A stretch of DNA of 64,000 nucleotides, taken from NCBI RefSeq assembly GCF_020184175.1, contig NC_065531.1:57743213-57807212 (forward strand), written 5' to 3'. Below are positions 41,111-54,200 of the stretch, one piece after another. The number at the start of each line of letters is the position of its first letter. The first letter of the stretch is position 1. This stretch comes from Aphis gossypii. Taxonomy: Eukaryota > Arthropoda > Insecta > Hemiptera > Aphididae. The notes below the pieces were generated by a model, which was given only the letters and a program-made list of their open reading frames with translations, had not been told where the DNA came from and did no database searches. The position numbers and the translations under genes are program-made.

Positions 41111-43699
41111 TTTAAAAAATGTAGTTGTACCTATTCTTTACGTAAGAACAAACTACAAACTAAATAATAAAAAAAAATTGTACATTCTTAGTTTTTTTTT
41201 TTTTAAATTTACTCGAATGTCTATAATATATATATATTTTATTAAATAATATGTACAGATTACATATGTTTTTGTAATATATGGTATTTAACATGTGTTT
41301 TGTACATTGTATAAAAATAAATTAAATTACAGAGTTATGCTCACACAACAAATGACAATCTTGGGTTATTTTTTTCACAATATTTAGGTGTCTTTCGTCA
41401 AACGCTGTATATCAAATATAAAATTATAATATAATATTTTTATGGATCAATCAATGTCAATGAAAATATTTTTATTCTTAAAAAAAAAATAGTGTTATAT
41501 TTTTTACTACCAATAAATAATTAATTAAGAGGACGCTACAGAAATATATTTTGTTATCAAAGTTTCTCACACGCTTCAAAATAACATAATATAGATCCAT
41601 AAAATCAAAACAATAGATGTTAAGAGATTGACCTACATAGCAAGGAAGATAATAATATAATTTCGAGTGGTTGTATTAATTTATTTTTAAATATTTAAAG
41701 GATAATATTTTCATGATTTAAATTTATTAAAAATGTATTACATGTAAAATATCAAAATGCAAGTATAGCTAAATATAAATGCTAATTGAATTAATTATCA
41801 TACAAAAAACTAACCTTTTTAAAATTAACATTATTTTAACCTATTCAACAATGCATAGTTTCAATACTTATTATACGGTATTTCGATGTTATGTACGTAG
41901 GTTTATTATATTGGTTATAGTATAAATTACATAATCCATAAACATTATACACAAACTTACTAAGTATAATTTATTCAGACTTACTTCAAAAACTAATGAT
42001 ATAAACAATAATCGAATTATACTGCATAGATAAATTACAACACATTTTGTTAAAATTCATTATTTTATTTCGTCAGTAATTTATTTTATGTTTATTTCAT
42101 GTACTCCTCATTACTTAAAAATTAATTTAATTATTTTAATTAAATATATAAGTATAAACTATAAGGTTCCTTGAATTTACATTACACATTTACATCACAC
42201 TATTAAACTGTGATAGGTACTTAGAAGAGAAACTTCTCTTTCCCGTTAAAATCCCCTTAAACATAGTAAAACATAGTGAACGAAAAATCATTCTCATCTC
42301 CCAGCCAATAACGCTGTCATTATAGACAATATAAAAGAAAAGTTTTTCATCCATTTACCAGAAAACAACAGGTTATTCAACAGTTATATCATTTTGTAAT
42401 TGAACATCAATGATGATTATATTAAGAACTTGGAATACACCAATGTTATACAATTTGAGATTACCTTTCAGGTAGGCATTATGTACTGAGTAAAACGTAA
42501 AATAAAACCAAAGAAAAATTTTGTAGCGTGTATTTCAAATACATAGTTATTAGTCATATAGAAATTATTATTTTAAAGAGATCATACGTGTACAAAGTTA
42601 TATAAATGGAAATTTAAAAATACTCCTCAACAAACGAAACACCAAAATCCATAATATTATTCAATTTTTGCAAATATGTCTAAAACAATATTATATTTAC
42701 AGGAAACCTATTTTAACTAACATATCTAATTAGAGGACACTTTTCAATAACGAACACATTTTCTGGTCACTGCACAGCCCCTTAAACAGAGAACTCTGAA
42801 TAACAGATAACGACAGGTTTTAGCAGTCCAGTGGGTTTAAATAACTATAAATGATTAACAGCTATATCATGAAACACGATTTTATTGTATACATTATTTC
42901 TATATTTCTAATATACCCATTTATCTTTGTATGTAGTTTAGTGATTACCATAAAGTATATACAATCAATAAGTACAAACTTATGTGGACGATAATGACAA
43001 AAATACACATTGCACGAAAAGTGATAGCTAATTAACGTTACATATCTAACTTAAGTGTCATATTATTATGTCTCTTGTATAGTGGTTATCGAATTTCGAT
43101 AGAAAATGCAAATTTGAAGGTTATTTTTTTCTTGTTAATGCGTTCTGTCATCCCCGTTTAAATTTACAGGTTGTAAAACTTATATTTTTTCAACCAAATG
43201 TGACTTCAACTTGTCAAACTTTTTTTCTCCAAATTCTAAAAAAAATCTAAACTCGTTGACAAATTTGTCTTTTAAAATACATAATTTCGTTTGTACATAC
43301 CAAAAATATAGAATAACTAAACGTAATGGTTTTTGATACAGTAAGTTCTTTGTACTTCAACTGCATTAAAAAAAGAAAGTTATTAAAACTAGTTTCAACA
43401 GTAAGTCCAACAAATGCATTAGAACTATTCTTCAAAAAATGAATGCTTACAGACTAAAGGCTTATAATTAAAAATTGATTACATTATCAATGTTGGATTT
43501 GGGGACTTTGAGAATGAAGAATATTATGTAGAACAAGGTATCAGAAAATATTGTTTAACAATGAAATTCTACTGCCATTGGTTAGTAAACTTCAATAAAA
43601 TGTTGAGTACATTTATTATTTATACATCTAAATAATAATAATAATTATCATATTACGTAGAAGTGCCCATTATTTATACACTTATTTAATTAATAACTA
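41111..43699. other. AT-rich non-coding stretch
   Basis: No exon recognised. A less AT-rich patch at about 42,180-42,380 has no open frame. A possible pogo-type remnant lies at about 42,727-42,842. A 62-codon minus-strand frame at 43247-43435 has no recognised motif. Confidence 0.4.
42727..42842. mobile_element. Possible remnant of a pogo/Tc1-type DNA element
   Basis: The segment has spaced blocks TTAGAGGACAC, AACGAACACATTTTCTGGTC and GAATAACAGATAACGACAGG, followed by GCAGTCCAGTGGGTT. From memory this resembles the divergent 'remainder' pattern of pogo-like element ends in invertebrate genomes (repeated gaGGACACt and ataACGGAC units with TTTTCTGGTC). No transposase frame, terminal inverted repeat pair or TA duplication was found, so this is a weak call based on pattern memory. 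Confidence 0.2.
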
Positions 43700-43719
43700 G
43701 GTACCAATTGTTTTACCTA

Positions 43720-44736
43720 TTCGCTTCAGTGATGTCAGGATTTATTATTATTTGTGATGCATTTGTTATAACTATTAATGATATCCGTCTTCACCTTGCC
43801 AAAACATTAAAGGATATTGTAATGCATCTTATAATTTGTGGATTTCAGAAATAGTTTTTAAATCTTGATTACGTTTCTCTAATATTATATCACGATTATT
43901 GTATGTGTTTCCACTAATAATCACAGCTACTTCTTTTGATGTCGGTAAATTGTAACGACCTTCATGTTATCCTGCATGTAATTTATCTGCTGTAAGGATA
44001 ATTTTATGTTCTTCTGAATACATTTTTTCCAATGAGTTTTTAAATATATTAATTAATACAATATGTTCATGCAAGACATTTTGTAATGAAGATACTATTT
44101 TTTTATTGGTTTTAGGAACAACCGTACATCGTCTCTGTACTTATAATTCATTATCGCCTAAAAAATATATTTTTAAAAAAGACGGATTATTATCAACTGA
44201 AAGTAAAGATCTTATTCTATGATATATTTGTCCTTCAATTCTAAATGTTGTGTTATATCCTATTTCTTTTTTTCTGTTTGATCCAAATGAAGTCATTTGA
44301 AAACATGAATATTATTCATGAATTCTTTTGAATCACAAATATTGTCAATTAAATATGATAATAATGGTTCAACTAGACTTTTTAAGACTTGTAGTTTAAT
44401 TTTTCAATTTACACAACATAAACCAGTGTATTCATTCTTGTATTTTGAAGCTTTACAATAATAACATTCATTATCTATTTAACCAATTGAAATATTACTT
44501 TCTAATTCATAGTCAGTTTCTGAATTACAAAAAAATGCTTTCATTTTTAAAAATTGTTCTAACTTTGTTTTTCTTTGTTTGGTTCGTTCACTACTGTAAA
44601 CTTTAGTGATACCAACATTAACATCATCATCATCATCATATTGAGATTCAGCTTTTTCTTCATCTATATTTTCCTTGTACTTTTAGTTTTTTATCGAAGA
44701 ATATGATGATTTTCCAATAATTTTTCTTTTCACCAT
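43720..44736 (-). pseudogene. Decayed Helitron protein fragment (Helitron-like N-terminal domain)
   Basis: Read on the minus strand, the segment starts with ATG at 44736 (MVKRKIIGKSS) and after frame changes gives CYYCKASKYKNEYTGLCC at about 44467-44414, matching the CxxC..LCC segment that opens the Helitron-like N-terminal domain. From 44305 to 43775 a single frame of 177 codons is interrupted by only three internal stops. It carries, in order, CFQMTSFGS, FRIEGQIYHRI, FLKIYFLGDNEL, LHEHIVLINIFK, KIILTADKLHAG, HEGRYNLPTSKEVAVI, NRDIILEKRN and DALQYPLMFWQGEDGYH. These are the ordered motifs of this domain in insect Helitrons (ADK.PAGEH.RRFNAPT..EVA, RDIVLHRR, DALQYPL.FWQGEDGYH). The frame then stops. 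The Rep catalytic and helicase domains are absent. It is a broken, inactive fragment. Confidence 0.88.
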
Positions 44737-47700
44737 AATATTTCAATTATTTTATATTTAGCAACATAAAAAAAAACTTAACATATCTTTAAACAACAAT
44801 AATAATAATAAATAGTTACCCATGGGAACCATTCAAAGTTTAATTCAAAAATCAGAAAAAAAATCTCAAAATCCCCGTTTTCACACCTAAATGTCGCATC
44901 CTGACTCGAATATATAATGGACGATACGTTCTTCTTCTCAACAAAAAAAAAATTATTAAAAAAAAAAAAAAAAATTGAATCAATCTAATATCTTTTGAGA
45001 AATATGGTCACCATGATCCCACATCATTTTAAATAAATGTTTATGTATACAAAATATTAATTTTTAGTTTATTGTCAAATTATAATGATACATTTATCTA
45101 AAACTTAAAAATGTAAAAATAAGAATGAAAAATCTATTAATTGTATATATGTAAACACTAACATCATACAAGCTTAATTATAATTAATAAATACATCACA
45201 ATTTGTAAATAAACAAGTAAAATAAACAGATAAGTAAATAAGTTTTATTTTTTTTAGTTGTATTATTAAGTGTATTATTTGAATGAGAGAGTATTGGTCT
45301 TTAATGTATTTTTTATTTCAGAAAATACTATTTGGCGCTGCGATAGATATCCATAAGTTAATATTGCTGCATTTCTATAGATAGAATATTTCATATTTTT
45401 CCAGTATTTGTAGAGGAAATCACTGTTATTTACAGATTAACTTTATTTTTTTTTAAATTGTTTCTATATACATTTTTAAGATCCTTTTTTTAAAAATATA
45501 CTTTAAGTTTTCACTTACTAATTTTAAATTGTATATACAAAACAATATGTAATTGTACAGCTTTACTGTTTCTTTATAAATATTAAAATTAACAAAACTT
45601 TCTTATATTAACCTAATTAATATAATATAATTTAAATTTTAAATGCTTGTTGAATAATCAAAAAATTAAAAAATTAAAAATAAATTGTTAAAAAAGAAAA
45701 ACCTAAAATATGTTATAACTAAAGTAAAGTACAATTTAAAATTGATATAAAAACTTTTATACATTTTTAAATTTATTATTTGTCACATAATCTGTATTAG
45801 ACGTAATATAACTTATAATTTTATTAACTTATTAACTTATTAGTAAGTTAAGGTAAAGTGAGTTGGAGAGATATTATTAGTGCCTTTTTAAAGAAACCAT
45901 TTAGTGGAAATTTTATTTTTATTCAACTAACAATTAGCGGCATTAATCACAGCTTAAACGCAATACAAACTTATCTACTATGGTATTAGAAAGATGACAA
46001 TTTGGTGGTTTTATAATATATTAATGATTTATTATGGAATGAACACGTTTATAAACGACTTAAAAGATGTTTTTTTACAGAGAAAATAAGTTTATAGATG
46101 TATTTACGAAGTGAATAGTTTTTAAACTCAAAATGGAGCTTTAGTGATCTTGTAGAAACATTTATTAAATTATAGTTGACTAAAGTAAAATTTGATTTTT
46201 TAGATTTGAAGTTAAACAAACGGGTAGTTTAAAATGATTGACGTATTTTCTTAGTGGGATCTTGTGTTGTTTTTAATTTAGAATTTTGTGTGGTACAATC
46301 TTTTTAGTTTTATAGGTGAGCTCTTTTACGGATTATGATACGTTTTGCTGATAAGATTTTTTTTTGATTTTAAGAAGAACAAGCATGCTGAATTGTCTCC
46401 ATTAACACATATAAAATTGGACACAATATGTATTGATATGATTAGTAATATTTCTGATGTTGTATTATATTTCTTAAGTATATAACCAAAGCTATTTTTC
46501 ACCAAAGTAGTCAAGTGAATATTTTTTTATCAATATTAAAGAATGCATTATATAAATATATATATTATAAATGGTATTGGGCATGGTGTCTTTTAAATAG
46601 TGTATTAAATACTCTAAAATTAAGAGAGGTGGACATTTTATTTATAAATGTTGTAGTTGACTTACAATTAAAACCATTCAGGCTAAAAGCTTTCTTAAAG
46701 TCCTTTAGATATCAAATGAACTATACGTTTACCATTCAAATAGGTAGATATAATTTACTATTTGGTGAATGTTTAGGTTGCTCAAGTGAATAAAATTTAT
46801 ATGTATATGATATAAACATTATAGTCGTCAGGTGATGATATTATGTTAATTATTGTCTAAAAATAGCCAGTCAATACAAAGTAGTAGTTTTTAGAAACTT
46901 GAATTACTCTATACATTTATATTAATTATTGTAGTACAGGGGTTGATGACTAAAACAGTTAGTATTTTATTCGTAGAAGTTGAATTTATAATATAATAAT
47001 TAATATTTTTTTTGTCTTTGTCTTTTTCATTTTTTATAATTTAAATGTTAACGATTTTAATTGGGGATACAATTTGGTTAATATTTTATTGTTATATTAT
47101 TATATTATATTTGAATTATATTTTTTTCCTACCGTCATTGCACTGATATCTAATATAGGTCAAAAGATAACCACGTGAACGATTCCTGAAGTTTATGAAA
47201 ATATTGAACAATAGTTTATTTAATTAACTAATTAATTAAATTGCTCTTTATTTTGTATTTTGTTAGGTGCTCGAAGAAAGACCTTTCAATATATACAGAA
47301 TTGGATTAATTAACATTAAAAGTAAAAGCTTTTAAAATTTAAAATAATGCCTAAATATAATAGCTTAGGAACCATGGAATAATAACGTGTGAATCATTTT
47401 GAGATCTATGCGCAAATGACTTTTATAGTTGTCAGGTTTCTGCTTATTTAATATTTTAGTAATTTTACGATAAAATATTAATAATTACTTAGATGCTTTA
47501 TGAGATTAAACACACATCAATACTATGGTAATATGTATTTAACGTCCTTAAATTATGAATAATCATTATATATATATATATATATATTAATTAAATAATA
47601 TATGCATTGAATAAATACATTACCTCTTTGTATTGCGATCATAAAAGTTGATGTAATGTAATTTAATTAATTCAAATAAGTATTCTTCAATAAAATTAAG

Positions 47701-47829
47701 AGTATTGAAATTGAAAAAAAAAAAAATCAGAAACACAAACGTACGTCGTACATATACGCTTTTGGTCGATTGAACAGTTCACAATGTTCGCATAAATACC
47801 GTTACTATTCAGAATAATAAAATTGAATA
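44737..47829. other. AT-rich non-coding stretch
   Basis: No exon could be supported. Around 46,000-46,800 there are longer open stretches on both strands (minus 46326-46514 and plus 46515-46793, 92 codons) and composition is slightly richer. No motif identifies them and they may be part of an old unrecognised element. A TA microsatellite lies at 47567-47588. Confidence 0.4.
47567..47588. repeat. (TA)n microsatellite
   Basis: About 22 bp of alternating T and A. Confidence 0.9.
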
Positions 47830-48420
47830 ATATTGATTTTCCTTACATTTAGAGAGATGTATAGTAGCCTACCTTTTTGTATAAATAACCTTTGTCTCGT
47901 TTTTGTCGAACATATTGCAAACCTTAATGTGATCCCACAGATTACTAATTTTTGTTACACGATGAAAAAACAAATGGCCAATGACCCATTTCATACAGGG
48001 ATGAACCCTGTTGTAAGCAAGTCATTGTTAATTATGAAACTGGAGTTCTAGGGGTGATGAGCGTACAGACCTTCTATTAGATTTTCAGGCAAACAACTGG
48101 GCCAAGGTTTGGTTTTCGGAAATTCGGGACTATGATTAATTACGTGGCCGGATATGGTTGGATCGTGTTCACCTGGGTTTGATGTCCATTTACTGTACGT
48201 GTTCTCCAATACAAAACACAATGAATACCTTTATTCGTATATGCTCGGCATTTAGGATCGTCATTGCACTAAACAGCTGATCCCTGTTCATCTAACGACC
48301 TGGTTTGTTGACTTACGATGGTCTGTGTCATATATTAAAATGATAACTTATCATTATTCCCGTTCAAACGTCACTTTCAGCACACATTTTACCTTATAAT
48401 TACGTGTACGGGTGTACGTT
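47830..48420. other. GC-richer island 1.3 kb downstream of the dpr exon
   Basis: Roughly 600 bp is distinctly less AT-rich than its flanks, with CG-containing strings around 48,050-48,200. A 72-codon plus-strand frame at 47833-48051 covers one end but has no recognised motif and does not extend across the island. It lies in the presumed intron that follows the dpr Ig exon, so an intronic enhancer or a conserved non-coding element is a reasonable guess. I checked the minus strand for the next dpr exon and saw no Ig-domain motif. Confidence 0.3.
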
Positions 48421-49723
48421 ATCAATTTTAGATAAATACAGAGTCCAAAATGACATGTATCTTACTGTGTAATTTAAATGTTCAACAACAAAGTGACTAA
48501 AGGTACCTAGTTAAAAAGATAAGAAACTAAATTTATCTAATAAGTTAAAACGGTAGTAGCTAAAACGTTTATAATATTATTTTCGCTAGACACTTCGTAG
48601 TTTGTGGTTAAGTGATTATCATTCTATTGACATATTATATTATTATATTACGTTGGACGAGCAGTGTTGTAAATTAAATTTAAATGACAATAATGGTATC
48701 ATGTAGTTATGAATTAGTTTTAAAATACCTATGTAAATGTGAATAAAACAACGATATTTTATTAAATAAAATATAAAAATATGATTATGTCATACAAGTA
48801 ACTATATGTTTTACTAACAATTATTTGTATTCATATTTTTTTTAATGCTTAATGTTATTTGTGCACAAATGGTAACTCTGTATTGAATTCAGCTGTTTAA
48901 CAAAGATTAATGCATGCTCAGTATTATATTATTCATAATTACCTTCCCATTTAGTTAATAATTTATTCATCGAATTAAAGGTAAAAATTATGGTGTACGA
49001 TCTTGTACATAATTTTTCAATAGGTAAACATTTGTCTTTCATTAACTTTTGAATAATTAACTTTATCCGCATAAATGATTTATTAAGTGACCTTTACTTT
49101 TGAATAACATAGACCACAGTATTATAATAATATATTGTTTACATGCAATTATAATAATTCACAACTATAGCGATATATTTTTTATATATTGTCTTTTACA
49201 TTTAATTAAATAATTTTAAATAAATTATAAATTTTAAAAAATATCATAATTTTAAATAACACATTCTTAAAACATTTTAATACAAATTTATTGTGATTTT
49301 TTTTATATCTATATTTATGAATTAGTTATAAAAATATCCATTACCAATAATATATTATAATTTTTTAAGTACCTACCTATTGTATTATATTATATTATTT
49401 AAAATATTTTAACAATAATTTATAATTGTTAATATTACATGCAGTAAAATAATAAATAATTGAATAGAGAAAGTAATTTATTAACTTAATTAAACTAGAG
49501 TTTTTAATTAAATATTCTTATGATCTTGTATAAATTTAGTAAATATAATATAATATAATATTATGATAACATACATATTTAATAAAAATAGTACTAAATT
49601 TATGATATAAATTCAAATTTACACGGAAAAAAATATTTAAATTAGAGTGATTAATTTATTAATATAAGTTTATGATGCTATAATTATGATATATAGATAG
49701 GACATAGTAGATATATGACTTAC
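48421..49723. other. AT-rich intronic sequence next to the dpr exon
   Basis: No gene-like content. Presumed start of the intron downstream (in transcript order) of the dpr Ig exon. Confidence 0.5.
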
Positions 49724-49899
49724 CGTCCGATTCCCTAGATTTCTCACTCTGCAGTTCAAATAGGCAGTGTGACCGACTAGAGCAGTGACATTTTTTGATG
49801 CGACTTTGTCAAAATATGGACCCCTTATAGACGTAGCTTCAATTAAAGGTGAAATCGTTTCATCCGGTATTTTGTGATCAATAGATCCTGATATCAACT
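49724..49899 (-). CDS. dpr: Dpr-family protein, internal exon encoding the start of the first Ig domain (partial gene)
   Basis: Dpr proteins are neuronal cell-surface proteins with two immunoglobulin domains; they bind DIP proteins and act in synaptic partner choice. On the minus strand the exon follows a pyrimidine-rich acceptor (TTTATTTGTTTTTAG, AG at 49901-49900) and ends at a strong donor, ACG|GTAAGT (GT at 49723-49722). It is 176 bp long: two bases completing a split codon (phase 1), then 58 codons, ending in phase 0. An acceptor two bases further in (AGAG) is possible and would change the phase. The hallmark sequence is GPYFDKVASKNVTAL at residues 26-40, then TAYLNCRVRNLGNRT with the first Ig cysteine at residue 49; this is the Dpr Ig1 signature. 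The first half of the exon (DHKIPDETISPL...) is a linker after the signal peptide. The next exon should begin V-S-W-I-R-H-R-D and hold the second cysteine. It was not found to the left, and no signal-peptide exon was identified to the right. Which of the many Dpr paralogues this is cannot be told. Confidence 0.9.
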
Positions 49900-52800
49900 C
49901 TAAAAACAAATAAAAACATAAGAAATATAATTAAAATACCAATCGATTAAATAATAAATAATTTAATATTAACCATAAACTAAAATATAATATGATTGTT
50001 AATAATTTATTAATAGTATTTTAAATTAAACACAAAAAACTTGATTTTTTTTTTTAGAAATACGTCATATTCAATGGTATAAAATTGTAATGAGTATCTG
50101 GTATACTTTTTTTAGTAATACCTATTAAGTTAAACTAATAGTATGTATTATAATAACATTAGTTTGAAAACTTTAAATCCTCAAATATTATTTATATTCT
50201 GAACAATACGGTTTTTAAATCTTTTAAATAATCTAAATACCTATTCCCCAAACGAAAATATTCCAATTTTCACAAATTGTTTTACAATAACCACTTTATT
50301 CTGGACTTTTTAATAATTTGGAATGTCAAGAAACTAATAATTTTGATTTACAGGTAAAATAAATGCATATTATAATAAAGGAAGTAATAAGGTATTTTGT
50401 ATCAACACAACATTTAGAAAAAAGTAAAGACAATAATAGTTTTATAGTCTTATCATTCTTGTATCAAATTTCTACTAGAAAAAAAAAGACTTCAAAAGAC
50501 TTAATTCTTCCGGATTGGCATGTCATTTGTTTCGTATAATAATAAAACCATTCAGAGTATATTCTTTTGATCCTCTGGCTTTAAAATGATCCAACTAGAA
50601 GTATCTTAAGAAAAAAAAAGCTTTTTAAATGAGTTGTACCCTATAAATACGTATATTGTATGCACTTGAAACTTTTATTTTCCTATATGTTGTTATAAAC
50701 AACCTTTGTTGAGTTTTACATAATATAATAATATGTAACATATTTGTATACAAACTTTTGAATAATGGTAATTTATTTTGCTTTCAAAATAACATTATAT
50801 ATAAATATTTACTTATTACAAGATGCTTAATTTTTATTAGAAAATATTGTTGAAAACTTAAATCATAATACACAGAACAGAATATTTTGAATTTATATTA
50901 TATTGAGAAAATATTTATAAAAAAATAATTGTATTAGTCGTAAATTTATAACTTATATTCTTATAATATATATGTGCAATATAAATGGGAATTTTGCTCA
51001 TAGTTTAGCACTAGTCTAAACATTTTTTAAATTTAAACTGTGTATATAAAATGATACTTAGGTACTATAAATTATTGAAAATATTGCACTTTAGTAATAA
51101 AAAACATATTTTACATTGAAAAAAAAACAATATACAACGTTTTCAAAAAATATAACAATACCTAACATATTATAATTTTTATAATTTGTATTTAATAATT
51201 TTGTATATACTTATATTACCTATGATATGGGTTTATATGATATTAACCTAACCTACCCGAAATTGTACTGCCAAGAACTCAGACCGTCCAGTCATATTCT
51301 TAAATATATTATAATTTCATAATTTCTTTATTTTAGAATAACGTATTTGTACTCAGAAACTAAGTAAAACGTCACACAATGATGTCTGTTATATTAAAAA
51401 AATGGATCAATGAAGCGACGAAAAAATGTATGTTCATTGCCGTTATATCGTAGAACTATAGAATCCATAGAATATACACGTCACATTTTATTAAAAATAA
51501 AAAAATGCGGTTGTTTATAACATTTTCAATATAAAAAGGAAGATACGCCTTAATTTTTCTTTTTAATATCAAAATAGCACAAGGAAACACGGAATAAAAT
51601 GGCAAAAAGTAAAACTTCAACAATATAAAATACTTACAAAATTAAAATATGGCATATTTTGTATTATTTCAGTCCGACAATAATTAAGACACATTTAATT
51701 CTCCAGGCATATTCACGAAAATTCATTAAAATGTGTTAAATGTTTTGTGACGATGCTATGTAGTTGTTTTTCTCCCATTTTTACAACAATCGAGTATTCA
51801 CGTATGCATAATACATATTACTTTGTACAGAAAATGGGACAATATTATAATATTCTAAGCACTCACTATAATTTAAATAAAATATCATTTATTTTTACAT
51901 TACGTTAATTGAAGTATAAATAAACATATTTTACAATTTTCAACCAATAAAATGTGATAAATAAATAAATAATTATTTATTATTGGAGGTATTCGAATAA
52001 TAATTGAAAGAAATTTTAATCCATGTTACTTCATTATTATATAACATTGTGATAGTATTATGTCATAATTTGTCTTAAAAAACAAATGTTACGTCCAATA
52101 AAAAAAAAGAAAGAAATGAGTACCTATAATAATGTTAGTAACTAACACTGACTTTACATGTTTATTATCTTCACGGTTTTTTATTACAAATTAAAAGTTT
52201 TATAAGTCATAAAATTAATATTTTCAATTAAACTTAGCATATTTTTAATTTTTAACGAGGTTTTATATATCTTTAAAGTTAAGAGTAATATCCTGATTTC
52301 TTAGACAATTTAGTATCTGAATATTTGACTTTTATACTATTAAATCCATATAGTATATACTACAGTTCATTCAATTTAAAATGCATTAAGAAATGGATTA
52401 TTTATATAATACACAATAAGCTTGAAGAAAAATTGTAAAATTTAAAATTTGTAGAATCTATTTATAAATTAAAATCAAATTTTAACAATTGTATAACAAT
52501 GATTAAAATCTTTAAATATATTATCAAATATAATATTATTTCAATATATTTTATTTCTACTTAATATAATAAACAACTTAGTTACAGTTACATATTTTAT
52601 TTTAATTTGAAATACCTATGCATAATAATTTTCTACCTCTATCATATATTGGAGTTCTGAGACTTAAAAATAGGTACATTTAATGCTACATAACTATCGC
52701 GTGTGTATCACATTATTGATAATATACCTAAAATAAAGTGTATTTTTTACATTTATACACGACAACGTGATTAGTTATGGATTAAACAAGTATTGTAGTT

Positions 52801-53203
52801 TTCATCAATAACAATACGTCCGACGTGCGCATTAAACGTGTGGTTATGTCATACGAGTATATTTCTGTCCTATGTTCAAAGTTAACATCTTAATTTTAAT
52901 CTTATCAGTGCTAAATAAGTTTGGTCACGTAAAACGAATTTCCATCGTTTAAGTTGGTGTTCCAGGGCGTGTGCCAAGAACGAGTGAAGTTAGATCCATC
53001 TAATAACATAATTTAATATTTAAGTACCTCATACATACCATACGGATGTATAAGTTATATGTACAACAAACACAACACGCACACGCGTATTATCATTTTA
53101 TTATTAAATAGCACAAATGTACAATGTACGCTCTTTTTTGTAACATGTGTAATTGATTTAATGTATGTCATTTAACCGGTACACAAGCAGTGTTTTACGA
53201 CTA

Positions 53204-53246
<43 letters not shown>

Positions 53247-53479
53247 TATACGCAATATACGAACAACTTTGTAGCCGATTAAACAAAAATCGATTCGGCT
53301 ATTAAAAGAAAAAATAAGCAAAACAAAACAAAATAAACCACGGTACTGCGGGGTATAGGAATAATTCTAACCGTCGACCTTTTTTTCCGTCTAAAATAAT
53401 ATTAATTTGATGAATATGATATTATTATTATCATTGACGGTGATCAGATCGATTTATCGTAATGAATATAAAACCTTTT
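49900..53479. other. AT-rich sequence upstream of the dpr exon, presumed intron
   Basis: No coding exon recognised. A CG-containing stretch near 52,800-53,100 has no supported frame. A TA-rich microsatellite sits at 53203-53242. Confidence 0.45.
53203..53242. repeat. (TA)n microsatellite, one interruption
   Basis: About 40 bp of alternating T and A, interrupted by one C at 53215. Confidence 0.93.
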
Positions 53480-53941
53480 ATATTTATACATATTATTATA
53501 TTCGGCGAACGGGGTATGAGATAAAGAGAACGCAGCGAGGTTGAAATATCGCGCGGTCGAGAATAGAGAAACAATCTATCAACTGGTGTGTGCACCCCGC
53601 CACACTGGCTGCAGTTGCCATCACATCGTCGTCACCCGGCCGAATCGATGTCCGTAAAACTATATCAATCACGCGCTTTTCATTTTTTTTTTTTTTTTTT
53701 TTCGTCCGTCTCTCCGCCGCCGACTGTCCCACGTATCGCTACCACAGCCGTCTGCCATTGTCAGATTTTCGAATGGAAACGATGTTTTTATTATTTTCAT
53801 TCGGTCATTTGCCACCACCGCCGCCGTTGCTTTATTGCGATACGAAATAAGAATAAATGGGAGAAAAAAAACGTATTTATCCTATATATACACACGTAAT
53901 ATTATACTCGTATATGAGTACGTATACATGTGTATATGTAT

Positions 53942-53978
<37 letters not shown>

Positions 53979-54200
53979 CATTTGCAAAATAAGAAACCAT
54001 AGACGGTATTTAGAATTCACCGTTGGTGAGAGGTGGTTGGGGACAGGCTACGGTTGCAATGAACAGAATAATTGCTCTAGCCATATACATTCTGCATGCT
54101 TGCGACTAATAGTGTGGGTTTTAGAGTTATGGCGATAACTCGCCGTCTTGAATTCACATGCATACCTATCATACCTACACACACATACACACACATATAG
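53480..54200. promoter_or_regulatory. GC-rich, CpG-containing island; candidate promoter or 5' UTR exon of the dpr gene
   Basis: This is the strongest composition shift in the window. CG-rich strings occur at 53,505-53,570 (CGGCGAACGGGG, GCGCGGTCG), 53,598-53,665 and 53,705-53,760 (CGTCCGTCTCTCCGCCGCCG), and there are CCACC/CCGCC runs near 53,813-53,828. A poly-T run at about 53,685-53,702 and a TG microsatellite are embedded in it. Four overlapping frames on both strands (78-103 codons) have no recognised motif and are low-complexity. The island lies 3.6 kb upstream of the dpr exon in transcript direction, where a first exon would fit. That link is inference; a bidirectional start region is also possible. 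Confidence 0.38.
53941..53976. repeat. (TG)n microsatellite
   Basis: About 36 bp of alternating T and G with one TATG interruption near its start. It produces a spurious Val-Cys repeat frame on the plus strand. Confidence 0.95.

Noticed and set aside
46326..46793. Abutting minus (62-codon) and plus (92-codon) ORFs at 46.3-46.8 kb as a possible transposon relic
   Set aside because: No transposase or other family motif could be found in any frame; kept only as a note in the surrounding stretch.
53496..54138. Four overlapping ORFs in the GC-rich island as genes or a dpr leader exon
   Set aside because: Low-complexity Lys/Phe runs from a homopolymer, Val-Cys repeats from a TG microsatellite, and no signal peptide followed by a usable phase-1 donor.
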